A stretch of 30,142 nucleotides of DNA from JAZLGI01 sp045616225 (lineage in GTDB: Bacteria; Spirochaetota; Spirochaetia; Sphaerochaetales; Sphaerochaetaceae). Below the pieces are notes generated by a model. It was not told where the DNA came from and did no database searches. It was given only the letters and a program-made list of their open reading frames with translations. Position 1 is the stretch's first letter; the number at the start of each line of letters is the position of its first letter. Both the position numbers and the translations under genes were made by a program. The DNA is taken from positions 1 to 30,142 of the forward strand of contig JAZLGI010000102.1 of assembly GCA_045616225.1 (NCBI GenBank), read 5' to 3'. Shown in pieces: positions 1-8,445 of this stretch.

Positions 1-991
1 CGATAAGAGTAAGCACTACTGCTTCTGTAATAAACTGTCCCCTTATTACCCTTGGATTTGCCCCAAGAGCTTTTCTAATACCAATTTCCTTTGTCCTCTC
101 TGCTACGGAAACAAGCATGATATTCATAATTCCTATTCCGCCAACAAGTAGAGATATTCCTGCAATTGCAGCAAGGAAGGTGCTTAACGTACCGGTAATT
201 GAAGAGGCCATATCACTGAGAGTTGCAGAAGAGAAAGTATTATAAGCATCACTTCCCACAAGATTGTCAAGGTATTCCTCTATATCATCCGTAACTTCCA
301 AAGCGTCAAATCCTGCTTCTGTATCTACTTTGACAACATAAGTACTGACATTGGTAACTCTTGTGTACTTCTGAGTATATGTATTGTAAGGAATAAAAAC
401 AGTATTGTCATAACTTGCAGTAAAACTTGAATCTTTTTTATCAAGTACACCTATGACCTGATATCTCTTACTTTGTCTTCTGAAAATACTTACGTACTGA
501 CCAACTGCATTTCCTGAAGGAAACAAATCTTCCGCCAGTTTTGAGCCAATAACAACAACCTGTCTTTTTGTAATATTATCTTCAGGAGAGAACCACGAAC
601 CGTCTGCAATATCAAGATGCTCGTTTTCTGCATAAGCAGAATCTACTCCATACACAGAAGCATTCTTGATATCTTTTTTATACCTGACTCTTGTACTTGA
701 GCTGTTCATAGGAAAAACAAGTCTGATTCCGTCTACATTTCTTCTAAGAGTCTCTCCAAAGATTTCATCAAATGTATCAGAAGTCTTTTTCCCCGGAGTT
801 ACCATAATGTAAACGGTATCAAGACCTCCTTCTTCCAAAGTTTCTGTAATACTCTTTGTAGCACTCTCACCAAGAGTGAGAATAGCAACAACACTGGCAA
901 CACCAATAACTATTCCCAGCAAAGACAAAATAGTTCTTAACTTATTTGTCCACATAGATTTAAGGGCAAGTTTCATATTCTCAAAGAACAT
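1..991 (-). CDS. MacB-type ABC transporter permease (FtsX family), partial
   Basis: This is the membrane subunit of a MacB/LolCDE-like ABC transporter; the C-terminus lies beyond the left edge (about 330 codons present). Translated by eye, the N-terminus reads MFFENMKLALKSMWTNKLRT and is followed by a hydrophobic segment LSLLGIVIGVASVVAIL (about residues 22-38), the usual first helix. Near the left edge the same frame gives LLVGGIGIMNIMLVSVAERT and then KEIGIRKALGA, the FtsX-domain signature before the last helices. The region between would be the extracytoplasmic domain typical of MacB. The ATG at 991 overlaps the end of the ATPase gene by 11 bases and has a good GGGGAGG ribosome binding site about six bases upstream. 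Unlike E. coli MacB, ATPase and permease are separate polypeptides. The substrate cannot be read from sequence; antibiotics, peptides, toxins or lipoproteins are all possible. Confidence 0.93.
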   Translation of the reverse strand, partial: MFFENMKLALKSMWTNKLRTILSLLGIVIGVASVVAILTLGESATKSITETLEEGGLDTVYIMVTPGKKTSDTFDEIFGETLRRNVDGIRLVFPMNSSSTRVRYKKDIKNASVYGVDSAYAENEHLDIADGSWFSPEDNITKRQVVVIGSKLAEDLFPSGNAVGQYVSIFRRQSKRYQVIGVLDKKDSSFTASYDNTVFIPYNTYTQKYTRVTNVSTYVVKVDTEAGFDALEVTDDIEEYLDNLVGSDAYNTFSSATLSDMASSITGTLSTFLAAIAGISLLVGGIGIMNIMLVSVAERTKEIGIRKALGANPRVIRGQFITEAVVLTLI

Positions 992-1685
992 TGTATTCCT
1001 CCCCTTCTATTTTTCCGTCTCTTATTCTTACCATTCTTGGACAAGATTTTCCTATTTCGTCATTATGAGTGACAATGACAATTGTGTTGTTTTCATTATG
1101 AAGCTCTGCAAAAAGGTTCATAATCTGATTTCCTGTTCTTGTATCCAAAGCTCCGGTAGGCTCATCCGCAAGAATAATATCCGGCTGTGTTACAATAGCT
1201 CTTGCAATTGCAACACGCTGTTTTTGTCCTCCTGACAGCTCATTTGGACGGTGCCTCATTCTCTCTTTAAGTCCAACTTTAATCAAAGCTTCTTCTGCCA
1301 TTTCCCTTCTTCTTGAAAGAGGTACTCTTGCATAGAGAAGAGGTGTCATTACGTTCTCTATTGCATTAAGTTTTGACAGCAGATTAAATTGCTGAAAAAC
1401 AAAACCAATTTTCTGGTTTCTGATATATGCAAGCTCTGCTTCATTCATGTCTGCAGTATATTCACCGCCAATGAAAACTTTACCGGAAGTTGGAGTATCA
1501 AGACATCCTATAAGATTCATCATTGTAGACTTTCCGCTGCCGGATGGGCCCATAATGGATGTAAACTCACCTTTGTTTATAGAGAGGGAGACATTGTCTA
1601 AGGCTTTGACTATACTATCTCCCACAACAAAGAATCTTGAGACATCTTTAATGGAAATGACAGGTATATTTGTCTGTTTCTCCAT
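981..1685 (-). CDS. MacB-type ABC transporter ATP-binding protein
   Basis: This is the cytoplasmic ATPase of the tripartite exporter, 234 residues, typical of the LolD/MacB class. Visible motifs in order are Walker A GPSGSGKST (46-54), Q-loop FQQF (97-100), signature LSGGQ (150-154), Walker B IILADEPTG (170-178) with the catalytic Glu, D-loop ALD and the H-loop His at about 207 (VTHND). The start lies three bases after the stop of the adaptor gene and the end overlaps the permease start by 11 bases, so the three proteins are almost certainly made from one message in fixed ratio. In the MacB mechanism it drives the periplasmic pumping of the adaptor-channel assembly. The family assignment is firm; the cargo is unknown. 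Confidence 0.96.
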   Translation of the reverse strand: MEKQTNIPVISIKDVSRFFVVGDSIVKALDNVSLSINKGEFTSIMGPSGSGKSTMMNLIGCLDTPTSGKVFIGGEYTADMNEAELAYIRNQKIGFVFQQFNLLSKLNAIENVMTPLLYARVPLSRRREMAEEALIKVGLKERMRHRPNELSGGQKQRVAIARAIVTQPDIILADEPTGALDTRTGNQIMNLFAELHNENNTIVIVTHNDEIGKSCPRMVRIRDGKIEGEEYNVL

Positions 1686-1688
1686 CTT

Positions 1689-2816
1689 TTATCTCATTCC
1701 TCCCATTGAATTCATAATACCGTCCAGCATATTGGTTGACTTGCTGTAAACTACGGTATCCCCGTCTTTTACATCTCCACCTACAACTTGATAGAGGTTT
1801 TCTCCAAGGTACTTAACCTGAATTGTCACGGCTTTTGTAGTTCCATCTTCCAAAAGTTTTGTGACAGAGCTTACTCCTCTTTTTGTAGTAACGGCACTCT
1901 GTGAAACAAGAAGCATCTTCTGCTCTGAAGAAATTTCAATGGTTCCTTCAAATGTAAATCCCGGCTTGAGCTTTTTTGGAGGATTGTCTATTACAAGTTC
2001 TACATCCATGACTCCAATTCCCTGATTGGAATAGCGTCCTACCATAGGAATGTAAGAAACTCTGGCTAAAATATTTTCACCCGGGCATGAATCACTTGTA
2101 AGATTTGCCTCCATCCCTTCTTCAAGCATCTGAAGGTCTACTTCATCTATCTCAACTGTGGTTTTGAGCTTACTGTCGTCAATGATTTCCATTGCCTTGG
2201 AACCGGCATCATAGAAGTCTCCTTCATCTATATCAACTGAGACAACTACACCGTCAAAATTTGCGTATGCATTTGTGTTATCAAGCTTCTGATTTGCACT
2301 GTCAAGTCTCATTTCAAGAAGTTCAATATCTTTCTTGCTTGTCTGACCGTTTGCACGTGCTATTTCTATCTGCTTCTCAATTTCTGCAACGTTGTATCGC
2401 TGGTCCGTGCTGTCAACTGTTGCCAAAAGCTGACCTTTCTTAACACGGTCTCCTTCCTTTACAAAAACACCGGTAATTGCACCGGAAGCTCTGAGTTGTA
2501 CTGTTTGTGATTCAAAAGCCTGTACATAACCGGAAACATCAATGGTTGCAGTATAAACACTCTCATAGACCTGAGCCTTCTTCATGGAATCAATAGGAGA
2601 AACTATTTTTTCCTCTACCCAAGGCCATCTGTCATTCTGCAATTTGAAATTGTATGAATAGATACCAAAAAGAATTATGGCTATTACTATAACCCAAGTA
2701 ATTATTCTTTTGACAACTTTCTTGGTTCTGAGTTTCTTTCTTTTGGCAAAAAGTTCTTTCTCTGCCTCTGTAAAAGACTCATTTTTCATTGCTTCTTCAT
2801 CAATATATCTGTCCAT
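1689..2816 (-). CDS. Periplasmic adaptor (MacA/HlyD-like membrane fusion protein)
   Basis: This protein would bridge the inner-membrane ABC pump and the TolC-like channel. It is 375 residues long, with a charged cytoplasmic N-terminus of about 35 residues, one membrane span at about 36-55, a biotinyl/lipoyl-like half motif with GVFVKEGDRVKKGQLL (about 115-130), a short helical hairpin rich in E, K and Q (about 140-180), and the second half motif with DGVVVSVDIDEGD. A beta-barrel domain follows. The hairpin is short compared with E. coli MacA, so the channel may need longer helices or the complex may be squat. The ribosome binding site AAGGA precedes the ATG by seven bases. It starts 13 bases after the channel gene. 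The final residues are rich in Met and Gly (NSMGGMR), of unknown meaning. Confidence 0.93.
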   Translation of the reverse strand: MDRYIDEEAMKNESFTEAEKELFAKRKKLRTKKVVKRIITWVIVIAIILFGIYSYNFKLQNDRWPWVEEKIVSPIDSMKKAQVYESVYTATIDVSGYVQAFESQTVQLRASGAITGVFVKEGDRVKKGQLLATVDSTDQRYNVAEIEKQIEIARANGQTSKKDIELLEMRLDSANQKLDNTNAYANFDGVVVSVDIDEGDFYDAGSKAMEIIDDSKLKTTVEIDEVDLQMLEEGMEANLTSDSCPGENILARVSYIPMVGRYSNQGIGVMDVELVIDNPPKKLKPGFTFEGTIEISSEQKMLLVSQSAVTTKRGVSSVTKLLEDGTTKAVTIQVKYLGENLYQVVGGDVKDGDTVVYSKSTNMLDGIMNSMGGMR

Positions 2817-2829
2817 TTTCTATTCCTTC

Positions 2830-4233
2830 TCAAAGATTGTTGATTATTATTTTGTTCTGTAATTTTACAGCTCTCAATTCAAGGCGAATTCTCTCTGCTG
2901 CATCCAGTTCTACTTCTGTTTTAGCTTCATCTAATTCTGTCTGAGTTATAAGTCCCTTATTAAACATTTCCTGTTTGTAGCTAAGGACTGCCATATCATA
3001 CGAATCATCTATGTCCTGCATGGCAAAATCTGTTTTAAGAGTCTCTATTTCCTTAACAAGAGCCTTAGACTGTGTTTCGTAAACAAATACGGCATCATCA
3101 TAGCTGTTTTTAGCAGAAATGTAGGCATTCTGAAGCTCTAAGACTTCAAGGTCTGTTACTTCTTTTGGTTTTGATTCGTTGTTCCATCTACCGGATATTG
3201 TAAGACTTGGATTGTAGTCATCTTCTGTGATTGTTCCGTCGTATGATGCACTTACAGAAAGATTCTTGAAGCCAAATGTTGCCTTTGCTCCGGTTGAAAT
3301 GCTTGTATCTACATACTTCCCGTCCTGGTCAAACTTTATGGACGGAGATGCATCAATACTTACATTCAAAGTTGTCTTGTTTCCTGTTTTCTCATCAAGT
3401 TTCTGCTTAGCTAACTGTAGATTCAATTCAGCATTTCTAACCGTTACGCTCTTCAATGCATTTTGAGTAAATGACAAATCTGCCTGCGGAACAGTAGTGA
3501 TATCTTCATAAGGGAATCCATACTCATTTTCAAATGCTTCAAGTGCAGTCTTCAAAGAGTTTTTTGTATCTTGCAACTGAATTCTGGTCTTATCCAAATT
3601 CTTTTTAGCAGAAACTTCTGCAAGAGAACCGCTGTCTATGTTGCCAATCTTTATGTTTGCATCAAAATTTGTTTCCATCTTTGAAAGATTTGTCTCTTGA
3701 TTTCTGATGCTTGCCTTAAGCTCCATAATAGATATGAGGGAATCTATGAAAGAATTTTCGTAAGACAAAAGTTGCTTTTCATGACCACTGTCCAAGGTGT
3801 TTCTGTTTTTTTCTTTTGACAGGTCTTCCTGAGTGTCTTCATAGTCTTTGAAAGTAAAGCTTTTTGAGACAGAAAGGGAAGGATCCAGTTTATATGATTC
3901 TTCAGAAGCACTCTTATTGTGATTTGTCTTAACGGAAGCTTTTATCTTTAAATCATCTACATATTCAGGCAAAGTAAAATCAAATTTTACAGTTGGATAA
4001 AGATTGTTTTCTTCTGCTATTGTTATTTCGCTGACATCCACGCCAAAAGCCAGTCTGTCTTTGAGATTCTGTGCTTTTAACATACGATCCTGATACTCAT
4101 AACTGCTTGCATAATCCTGCAGTTTAGTACTGAGCTCTCTTGCCTTTGAAATTGCTTCATTGTAATCAATTGCAAAAACCCGAAGCAAAACAAATACAAG
4201 CAAAAAAACCAAAACTAATTTCTTCATAAACAT
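2830..4233 (-). CDS. TolC-like outer membrane efflux protein
   Basis: This 467-residue exported protein begins with a typical signal peptide (KK followed by LVLVFLLVFVLLRVFA, cleavage likely after residue 21). The rest is dominated by long helical stretches rich in E, K, N and Q (about 125-215 and 355-460) separated by beta-rich stretches with alternating polar and hydrophobic residues. This is the pattern of two outer-membrane-efflux repeats. Sequence identity to any named TolC is not obvious, so the call rests on architecture plus context: the next three genes encode adaptor, ATPase and permease. It is the first gene of that operon, an order less usual than channel-last. No convincing ribosome binding site precedes either Met1 or Met3; Met3 (position 4227) is an equally plausible start. 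Confidence 0.85.
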   Translation of the reverse strand: MFMKKLVLVFLLVFVLLRVFAIDYNEAISKARELSTKLQDYASSYEYQDRMLKAQNLKDRLAFGVDVSEITIAEENNLYPTVKFDFTLPEYVDDLKIKASVKTNHNKSASEESYKLDPSLSVSKSFTFKDYEDTQEDLSKEKNRNTLDSGHEKQLLSYENSFIDSLISIMELKASIRNQETNLSKMETNFDANIKIGNIDSGSLAEVSAKKNLDKTRIQLQDTKNSLKTALEAFENEYGFPYEDITTVPQADLSFTQNALKSVTVRNAELNLQLAKQKLDEKTGNKTTLNVSIDASPSIKFDQDGKYVDTSISTGAKATFGFKNLSVSASYDGTITEDDYNPSLTISGRWNNESKPKEVTDLEVLELQNAYISAKNSYDDAVFVYETQSKALVKEIETLKTDFAMQDIDDSYDMAVLSYKQEMFNKGLITQTELDEAKTEVELDAAERIRLELRAVKLQNKIIINNL

Positions 4234-4315
4234 AATCTAACGGAATTTTTAAATTTCGCCAATATTTTCTCCCATCCTTGAACAAAACCATTAGGTTCAT
4301 TACTCTTAAAGCAAC

Positions 4316-5239
4316 ATGATTAAAAAACAAATAGAAGACAGGAATCTTTTGAATCACCTCAACCAGATTCCTGAAGATGGCAGGCAGGTAATGTTGCTCG
4401 CTGATGGCCAGCTCCGTCTTATTGGTTTAGGCGGAACCACTATGGTGAACCAGATGCGCGCAAATCATAACCTGGGTATTTTGGAAACTCTCGTTTTGGG
4501 ACAGGCTTATATTGCATCCGGTCTCATGGCATCTTCTGTAAAAGGTAACGACAGAATTCAGCTTTCAGTTGAATGTGGCGGTCCAATAGGCGGGGTCTAT
4601 GTAGAATCCTGGGCTTGCGGTGCTGTCAGGGGCTACCTTAAAAACAATCCTATTAAAATAGACAAACCTCTTGAGAGCAATGATCTTTCTCTACTTTACG
4701 GTCCGGGTTTCATTAACGTCACAAAACTCATAGAGGGAAACAAAACACCTTTTACCGGGCAGATTATGATGGAATACGGGAACCTGGCAAAAGACCTTGC
4801 TCTTTATTACACAGAAAGTGAGCAAACCCCTACTTTGTTTTCAATCGGTGTTCATTTTGACAAAAAGGGTGTTGTTACGGGTGCAGGAGGACTCTTTCTT
4901 CAGGCTTTACCGGGATGTGATACAGGGATTCTTGATGATATTCAGCTCAGAAGCTCAACCTTGCCTTCTATTGGTCTTGCACTAAGCAAGGGGGAATCTG
5001 TCAAAGATTATTGCCACAGCGTTTTCTCAGATTTTGGTGTTCAGGATTTGGGAAGTCTTCCACTGGGATTTTCATGTCCTTGCAACAGGGAAAATTTTGA
5101 GGTTTTCCTTTCACAGCTTCCGGAAAATGAGAAGAAGGAAATTCTCAAAGCCGGCAAATATCCTCTTGAACTTGAATGTTTCAATTGCGGAAGCAGATAC
5201 TCATTCTCAGAAGAAGAAATTAAGGAGATTTTCAAATGA
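4316..5239 (+). CDS. hslO: 33 kDa redox-regulated chaperonin Hsp33
   Basis: Hsp33 is a cytoplasmic holdase chaperone activated by oxidation when its C-terminal zinc site forms disulfides. The protein is 307 residues, close to the family norm (about 290). The four zinc cysteines are present in the usual CxC...CxxC form: C254-P-C256 and C288-F-N-C291. The N-terminal core shows the family pattern around MVNQMRANHNLG (43-54) and AYIASGLMASSVKGNDR (64-80). Four more Cys lie outside the switch. The stop overlaps the start of the next gene (ATGA). The ATG has no obvious Shine-Dalgarno sequence. It is first in a three-gene unit with rlmKL and nagA, read divergently from the export operon. Confidence 0.95.
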   Translation: MIKKQIEDRNLLNHLNQIPEDGRQVMLLADGQLRLIGLGGTTMVNQMRANHNLGILETLVLGQAYIASGLMASSVKGNDRIQLSVECGGPIGGVYVESWACGAVRGYLKNNPIKIDKPLESNDLSLLYGPGFINVTKLIEGNKTPFTGQIMMEYGNLAKDLALYYTESEQTPTLFSIGVHFDKKGVVTGAGGLFLQALPGCDTGILDDIQLRSSTLPSIGLALSKGESVKDYCHSVFSDFGVQDLGSLPLGFSCPCNRENFEVFLSQLPENEKKEILKAGKYPLELECFNCGSRYSFSEEEIKEIFK

Positions 5240-7497
5240 TATTTTTTGCAACAGCCTCAGCAAACCAGAATGACCTTGTTCAGAGAGAAGCAGAAAAAGC
5301 CGGTGCTGAAGATATCCGTGTAAGCTCAGGCGGTATAGAGTTTTCCGCAGACCTTGAGACTGCATATCGCTTTGCCCTTACCACAAGGTGCAGTACAAGA
5401 TTTCTTGTTCTTGTCCATAGGTGTGACCATCTTGAAAGCACAGATGATTTGTATGAGCATTCTTTAGATCTTCCTTGGGAAAAATGGCTTAATCCGCAGA
5501 TGACTTTTGCAATTACAGAAACTGTTTCCGACTGCAGATGGATTAGAAACAGTTATTTTGCATCCTTGAGATTCAAAGATGCAGTTGTAGAAAGAATGAG
5601 ACTTAAATTTGACGGAGTCAGACCTTCCGTTGACAGAGATAATCCGGACATTGTTTTTCATCTTCACGTAAACAAAAGTCTCGTAAGCTGGTATGTAGAT
5701 TTTGCAGGAAGAGATCTTTCCCATCGTGGATACAGAACAGCTCAAACAGATGCAGTAATGAGTGAATTCATGGCAGCCAGCCTTCTTTGCAGAAGTGAAT
5801 GGTACAGAACTCTTTTGGCTTCTGAAGAAGATTCTTCTGTCAAAGTTCCTATGCTCCTTGATCCTTTCTGCGGAAGCGGAACAATACTAACAGAAGCAGC
5901 CCTTATGGCAACTGGAACAGCTCCTGGACTTATTCACACAGAACGTTTTGCTTTTTTCGATTTACCTATACATGATAGTGAAATCCTTTCAAAAGTCATA
6001 AAAGAACTTGAAGCTAATGTTCATGAGCAAAAATGCCGTCTCGTAGGTTGGGACTCAGATAATAAGGCAGTAAGAATTGCACGTTCAAACGCAAAAGCAT
6101 GTGGATTTGGAGATAAAATAGAAATCAATCTCCACGATTTCACTCAAACTGTAAAAGAAGATGTGCTTTCTCTTGAAGAACCGCGCGGATGCATTGTAAC
6201 AGATCCTCCTTACGGAGTTCGTCTTGTTTCAGAAAACATGCCTGTAGCAAAGCTCTACAGTCTCATGGGACAGGTTTTCTTTGACTGTTTCGGTGGTTGG
6301 AATATTACCCTTCTCTGTGCAGATGCCAACCTTCTGGGTTATATAGAAATGAAACCGAACAGAACAAACAGTTTCATAAACGGAGGCCTTGAATGTCAGG
6401 CTGCTCATTACTACGTTTTCAATGATGAAGAACGTGCAGCCATGACTCAAAGGGCAGATGAAAAAAGAAGGCTCCGTCTTGAAACTCCTCTTACCCCCGG
6501 CGCACAGATGGCTGCAAACAGGTTAAAGAAGAACATAGATAACATAGGAAAAGAAATGGCAAGACAAGGTGTCTCCTGCTATCGTCTTTATGATGCTGAT
6601 ATGCCTGAATACAGTGCTGCCATTGATATTTATGAGAATAAATGGATTAGTCTTCAGGAATATGCTGCTCCTTCAACTATTAAAGAAGAAGATGCAACAA
6701 GAAGACTTGAAGAATTAATAAGTGCAACGGAAAGAACCACAGGTATTCCTCTGGAAAACATCTTTGTAAAACGCAGAGAAATACAAAGAGGTGCAAACCA
6801 GTACATCAAACGCGGAAATCCGTCTTCTTCTCATTTCTTCATTGTAAATGAAGGAGGTCACCGTTTTATCGTAAACTTTACAGATTATCTTGATACGGGA
6901 ATCTTCCTTGATCACAGACCTGTAAGACATCTTATTGAAACAATGTCAGAAGGAAAGAGGTTTCTGAATCTCTTCTGCTACACTGCAAGTGCCACTGTAT
7001 ATGCAGCTGCAGGTGGAGCCCTTTCTACAGTAAGTGTAGATGCCAGTGCAAACTACTTAGATTGGGGAATGAAGAATATGCAGTTGAATAAGTTTGACAC
7101 TATGAATCACTTCTTCTATAAAGATGACTGTCTTTCATATCTTAAAAACAGCCATGATTTATATGATCTTATTTTCTGCGATCCTCCAACTTTCTCAAAC
7201 AGCAAAAGCCGTGATACTTTTGACGTTCAGAGAGACCATACTTATCTCATCAGAAGTTGCATGAAACATCTTGCCTTTGGCGGTACTCTTATTTTCTCTA
7301 CAAACTACACCAAGTTCAAACTGTCAGACGATATTTCAGATCAGTTTGAAATAGAAGATATTACAGAAAGCACTATTGGGGATGATTTCAAGAGAAACTC
7401 AAAGATTCATCGTTGTTATTTAATTAAGCACAAGACTGTTACCATGCATGAGACAACAGTAAGAACTGCACACAAATTTGTAAAAAGGAAGGCATAA
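5236..7497 (+). CDS. rlmKL: Bifunctional 23S rRNA methyltransferase RlmKL (m2G2445 / m7G2069)
   Basis: This is a two-enzyme fusion that methylates domain V of 23S rRNA: the RlmL half makes m2G2445 and the RlmK half m7G2069 in E. coli numbering. It has 753 residues against about 700 in E. coli. The N-terminal ferredoxin-like/THUMP region covers about 1-150. The first methyltransferase carries the SAM motif LLDPFCGSGT (207-216) and the catalytic TDPPYG (322-327). The second carries LNLFCYTAS (577-585) and CDPPTFSNSK (648-657), preceded by the conserved FLDHRPVRHLI (557-567). Both active-site motifs are intact, so both activities are expected. The ATG overlaps the hslO stop (ATGA) and nagA starts one base after its stop, implying translational coupling. 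Confidence 0.95.
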   Translation: MIFFATASANQNDLVQREAEKAGAEDIRVSSGGIEFSADLETAYRFALTTRCSTRFLVLVHRCDHLESTDDLYEHSLDLPWEKWLNPQMTFAITETVSDCRWIRNSYFASLRFKDAVVERMRLKFDGVRPSVDRDNPDIVFHLHVNKSLVSWYVDFAGRDLSHRGYRTAQTDAVMSEFMAASLLCRSEWYRTLLASEEDSSVKVPMLLDPFCGSGTILTEAALMATGTAPGLIHTERFAFFDLPIHDSEILSKVIKELEANVHEQKCRLVGWDSDNKAVRIARSNAKACGFGDKIEINLHDFTQTVKEDVLSLEEPRGCIVTDPPYGVRLVSENMPVAKLYSLMGQVFFDCFGGWNITLLCADANLLGYIEMKPNRTNSFINGGLECQAAHYYVFNDEERAAMTQRADEKRRLRLETPLTPGAQMAANRLKKNIDNIGKEMARQGVSCYRLYDADMPEYSAAIDIYENKWISLQEYAAPSTIKEEDATRRLEELISATERTTGIPLENIFVKRREIQRGANQYIKRGNPSSSHFFIVNEGGHRFIVNFTDYLDTGIFLDHRPVRHLIETMSEGKRFLNLFCYTASATVYAAAGGALSTVSVDASANYLDWGMKNMQLNKFDTMNHFFYKDDCLSYLKNSHDLYDLIFCDPPTFSNSKSRDTFDVQRDHTYLIRSCMKHLAFGGTLIFSTNYTKFKLSDDISDQFEIEDITESTIGDDFKRNSKIHRCYLIKHKTVTMHETTVRTAHKFVKRKA

Positions 7498-7498
7498 T

Positions 7499-8386
7499 AT
7501 GGGATTTATAGACATTCATACTCATGGAGCAATAAACATAGACGTAAATACTGCATCTGAAGAAGATCTCATAAAATTAAGCGAGTTTTACCAAAATCAT
7601 GGTGTTACAGGTTGGCTTCCTACAATCATGACAGATTCAGAAGAAAACATGTTCAAGGCAGTCAAGACAGTAACCAATGCCATTAAGAACCAGAAATCCG
7701 GTGCAAAAATGCTTGGAATCCATTTGGAAGGACCGTTTTTAAATCCTCAGTTCTCCGGAGCAATGCCTCCTTCCTATCTTAAGGAAGGAAACTGCAAGTT
7801 CGTTGAAAAATGTCAGGAACTTTCTGACGGAAATATAAGAAAAATAACTCTTGCTCCTGAAATAAAAGGCAACTTAGAACTCATAAAGAATTTTTCCGAT
7901 TGCATTTCCATGTCAATGGGACACAGTAACGCAACTTACGAAGAAGCTATGGCTGCAATAGAAGCAGGAGCAAACTGTACAACACATACAGGTAATGCAA
8001 TGAGGTTATTTCACCAACATGAACCTGGTTTGTTCGGAGCTGCAATGGACTCAGACATATTCTGCGAAGTAATTGCAGACGGTATGCATCTGTCTCCGCA
8101 AGCCTTTCATGTCCTTTACAAAATAAAAGGTCCTGAAAGACTTGTTGTAATTACAGACTCAATGAGTGCAACAGGCATGGGAGACGGTTTCTTTGTTCTT
8201 GGAGGAAACAACAAGGTAGTTGTTAAAGGATGGGATTGCCGTCTTGTAGAAAAAGATGTAAGAGCCGGCAGTGTTCTCACAATGGATAAAGCTTTTGAAA
8301 ACGTCCTCCGTTTTACCGGAAGGACAGAAAAAGAAATACTTCCTATGTTTGAAGAAAACCAAAGAAAAGTTCTTAAACTGGCATAA
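7499..8386 (+). CDS. nagA: NagA-like N-acetylglucosamine-6-phosphate deacetylase, TIM barrel only
   Basis: The family removes acetate from GlcNAc-6-phosphate in amino-sugar catabolism and cell-wall recycling. Motifs seen are DIHTHG (5-10, metal ligands), HLEGPF (75-80, with the metal-binding Glu), GHSNAT (141-146), THTGNAMR (162-169, in place of the usual THLFNAM), DGMH (194-197) and ITDSM (218-222, catalytic Asp). At 295 residues it is about 80-90 shorter than standard NagA. The HTH motif lies at the very N-terminus, and the C-terminal strand segment (the usual G-x-I-x-x-G-x-x-ADLVV end) is absent. So the composite beta-sandwich domain is missing from both ends while the barrel is complete. 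AGGAAGG precedes the ATG. A related amidohydrolase specificity is possible. Confidence 0.82.
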   Translation: MGFIDIHTHGAINIDVNTASEEDLIKLSEFYQNHGVTGWLPTIMTDSEENMFKAVKTVTNAIKNQKSGAKMLGIHLEGPFLNPQFSGAMPPSYLKEGNCKFVEKCQELSDGNIRKITLAPEIKGNLELIKNFSDCISMSMGHSNATYEEAMAAIEAGANCTTHTGNAMRLFHQHEPGLFGAAMDSDIFCEVIADGMHLSPQAFHVLYKIKGPERLVVITDSMSATGMGDGFFVLGGNNKVVVKGWDCRLVEKDVRAGSVLTMDKAFENVLRFTGRTEKEILPMFEENQRKVLKLA

Positions 8387-8399
8387 ATACAATAAAGAA

Positions 8400-8440
8400 T
8401 GCTGCAGAATTCATTTTACTAAGTCTGCAGCCCCTTTTTC
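8400..8440. terminator. Hairpin terminator after nagA, probably bidirectional
   Basis: An inverted repeat GCTGCAGA / TCTGCAGC (8401-8408 and 8424-8431) with a 15-base loop is followed on the plus strand by CCCTTTTTC and then more T-rich sequence. It lies between convergent genes, 15 bases after the nagA stop. On the minus strand the same stem is followed by a weaker U-rich run, so it may also stop the nucleotidyltransferase transcript. Confidence 0.75.
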
Positions 8441-8445
8441 GTTTT

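Noticed and set aside
4278..4306. TTGAAC and TACTCT with 17-base spacing upstream of hslO as a promoter
   Set aside because: The -10 box matches poorly, and transcription would start only a few bases before the ATG, leaving no leader. Not strong enough to list.
4166..4357. A 63-codon minus-strand frame crossing the divergent gap between the channel gene and hslO
   Set aside because: It overlaps both neighbours in other frames, has no convincing start signal and no recognisable domain.
7499..8386. Broken nagA (pseudogene) explanation for the short protein
   Set aside because: All metal-binding motifs are intact, the start has a good ribosome binding site, and no remnant of the missing domain is seen upstream or downstream.
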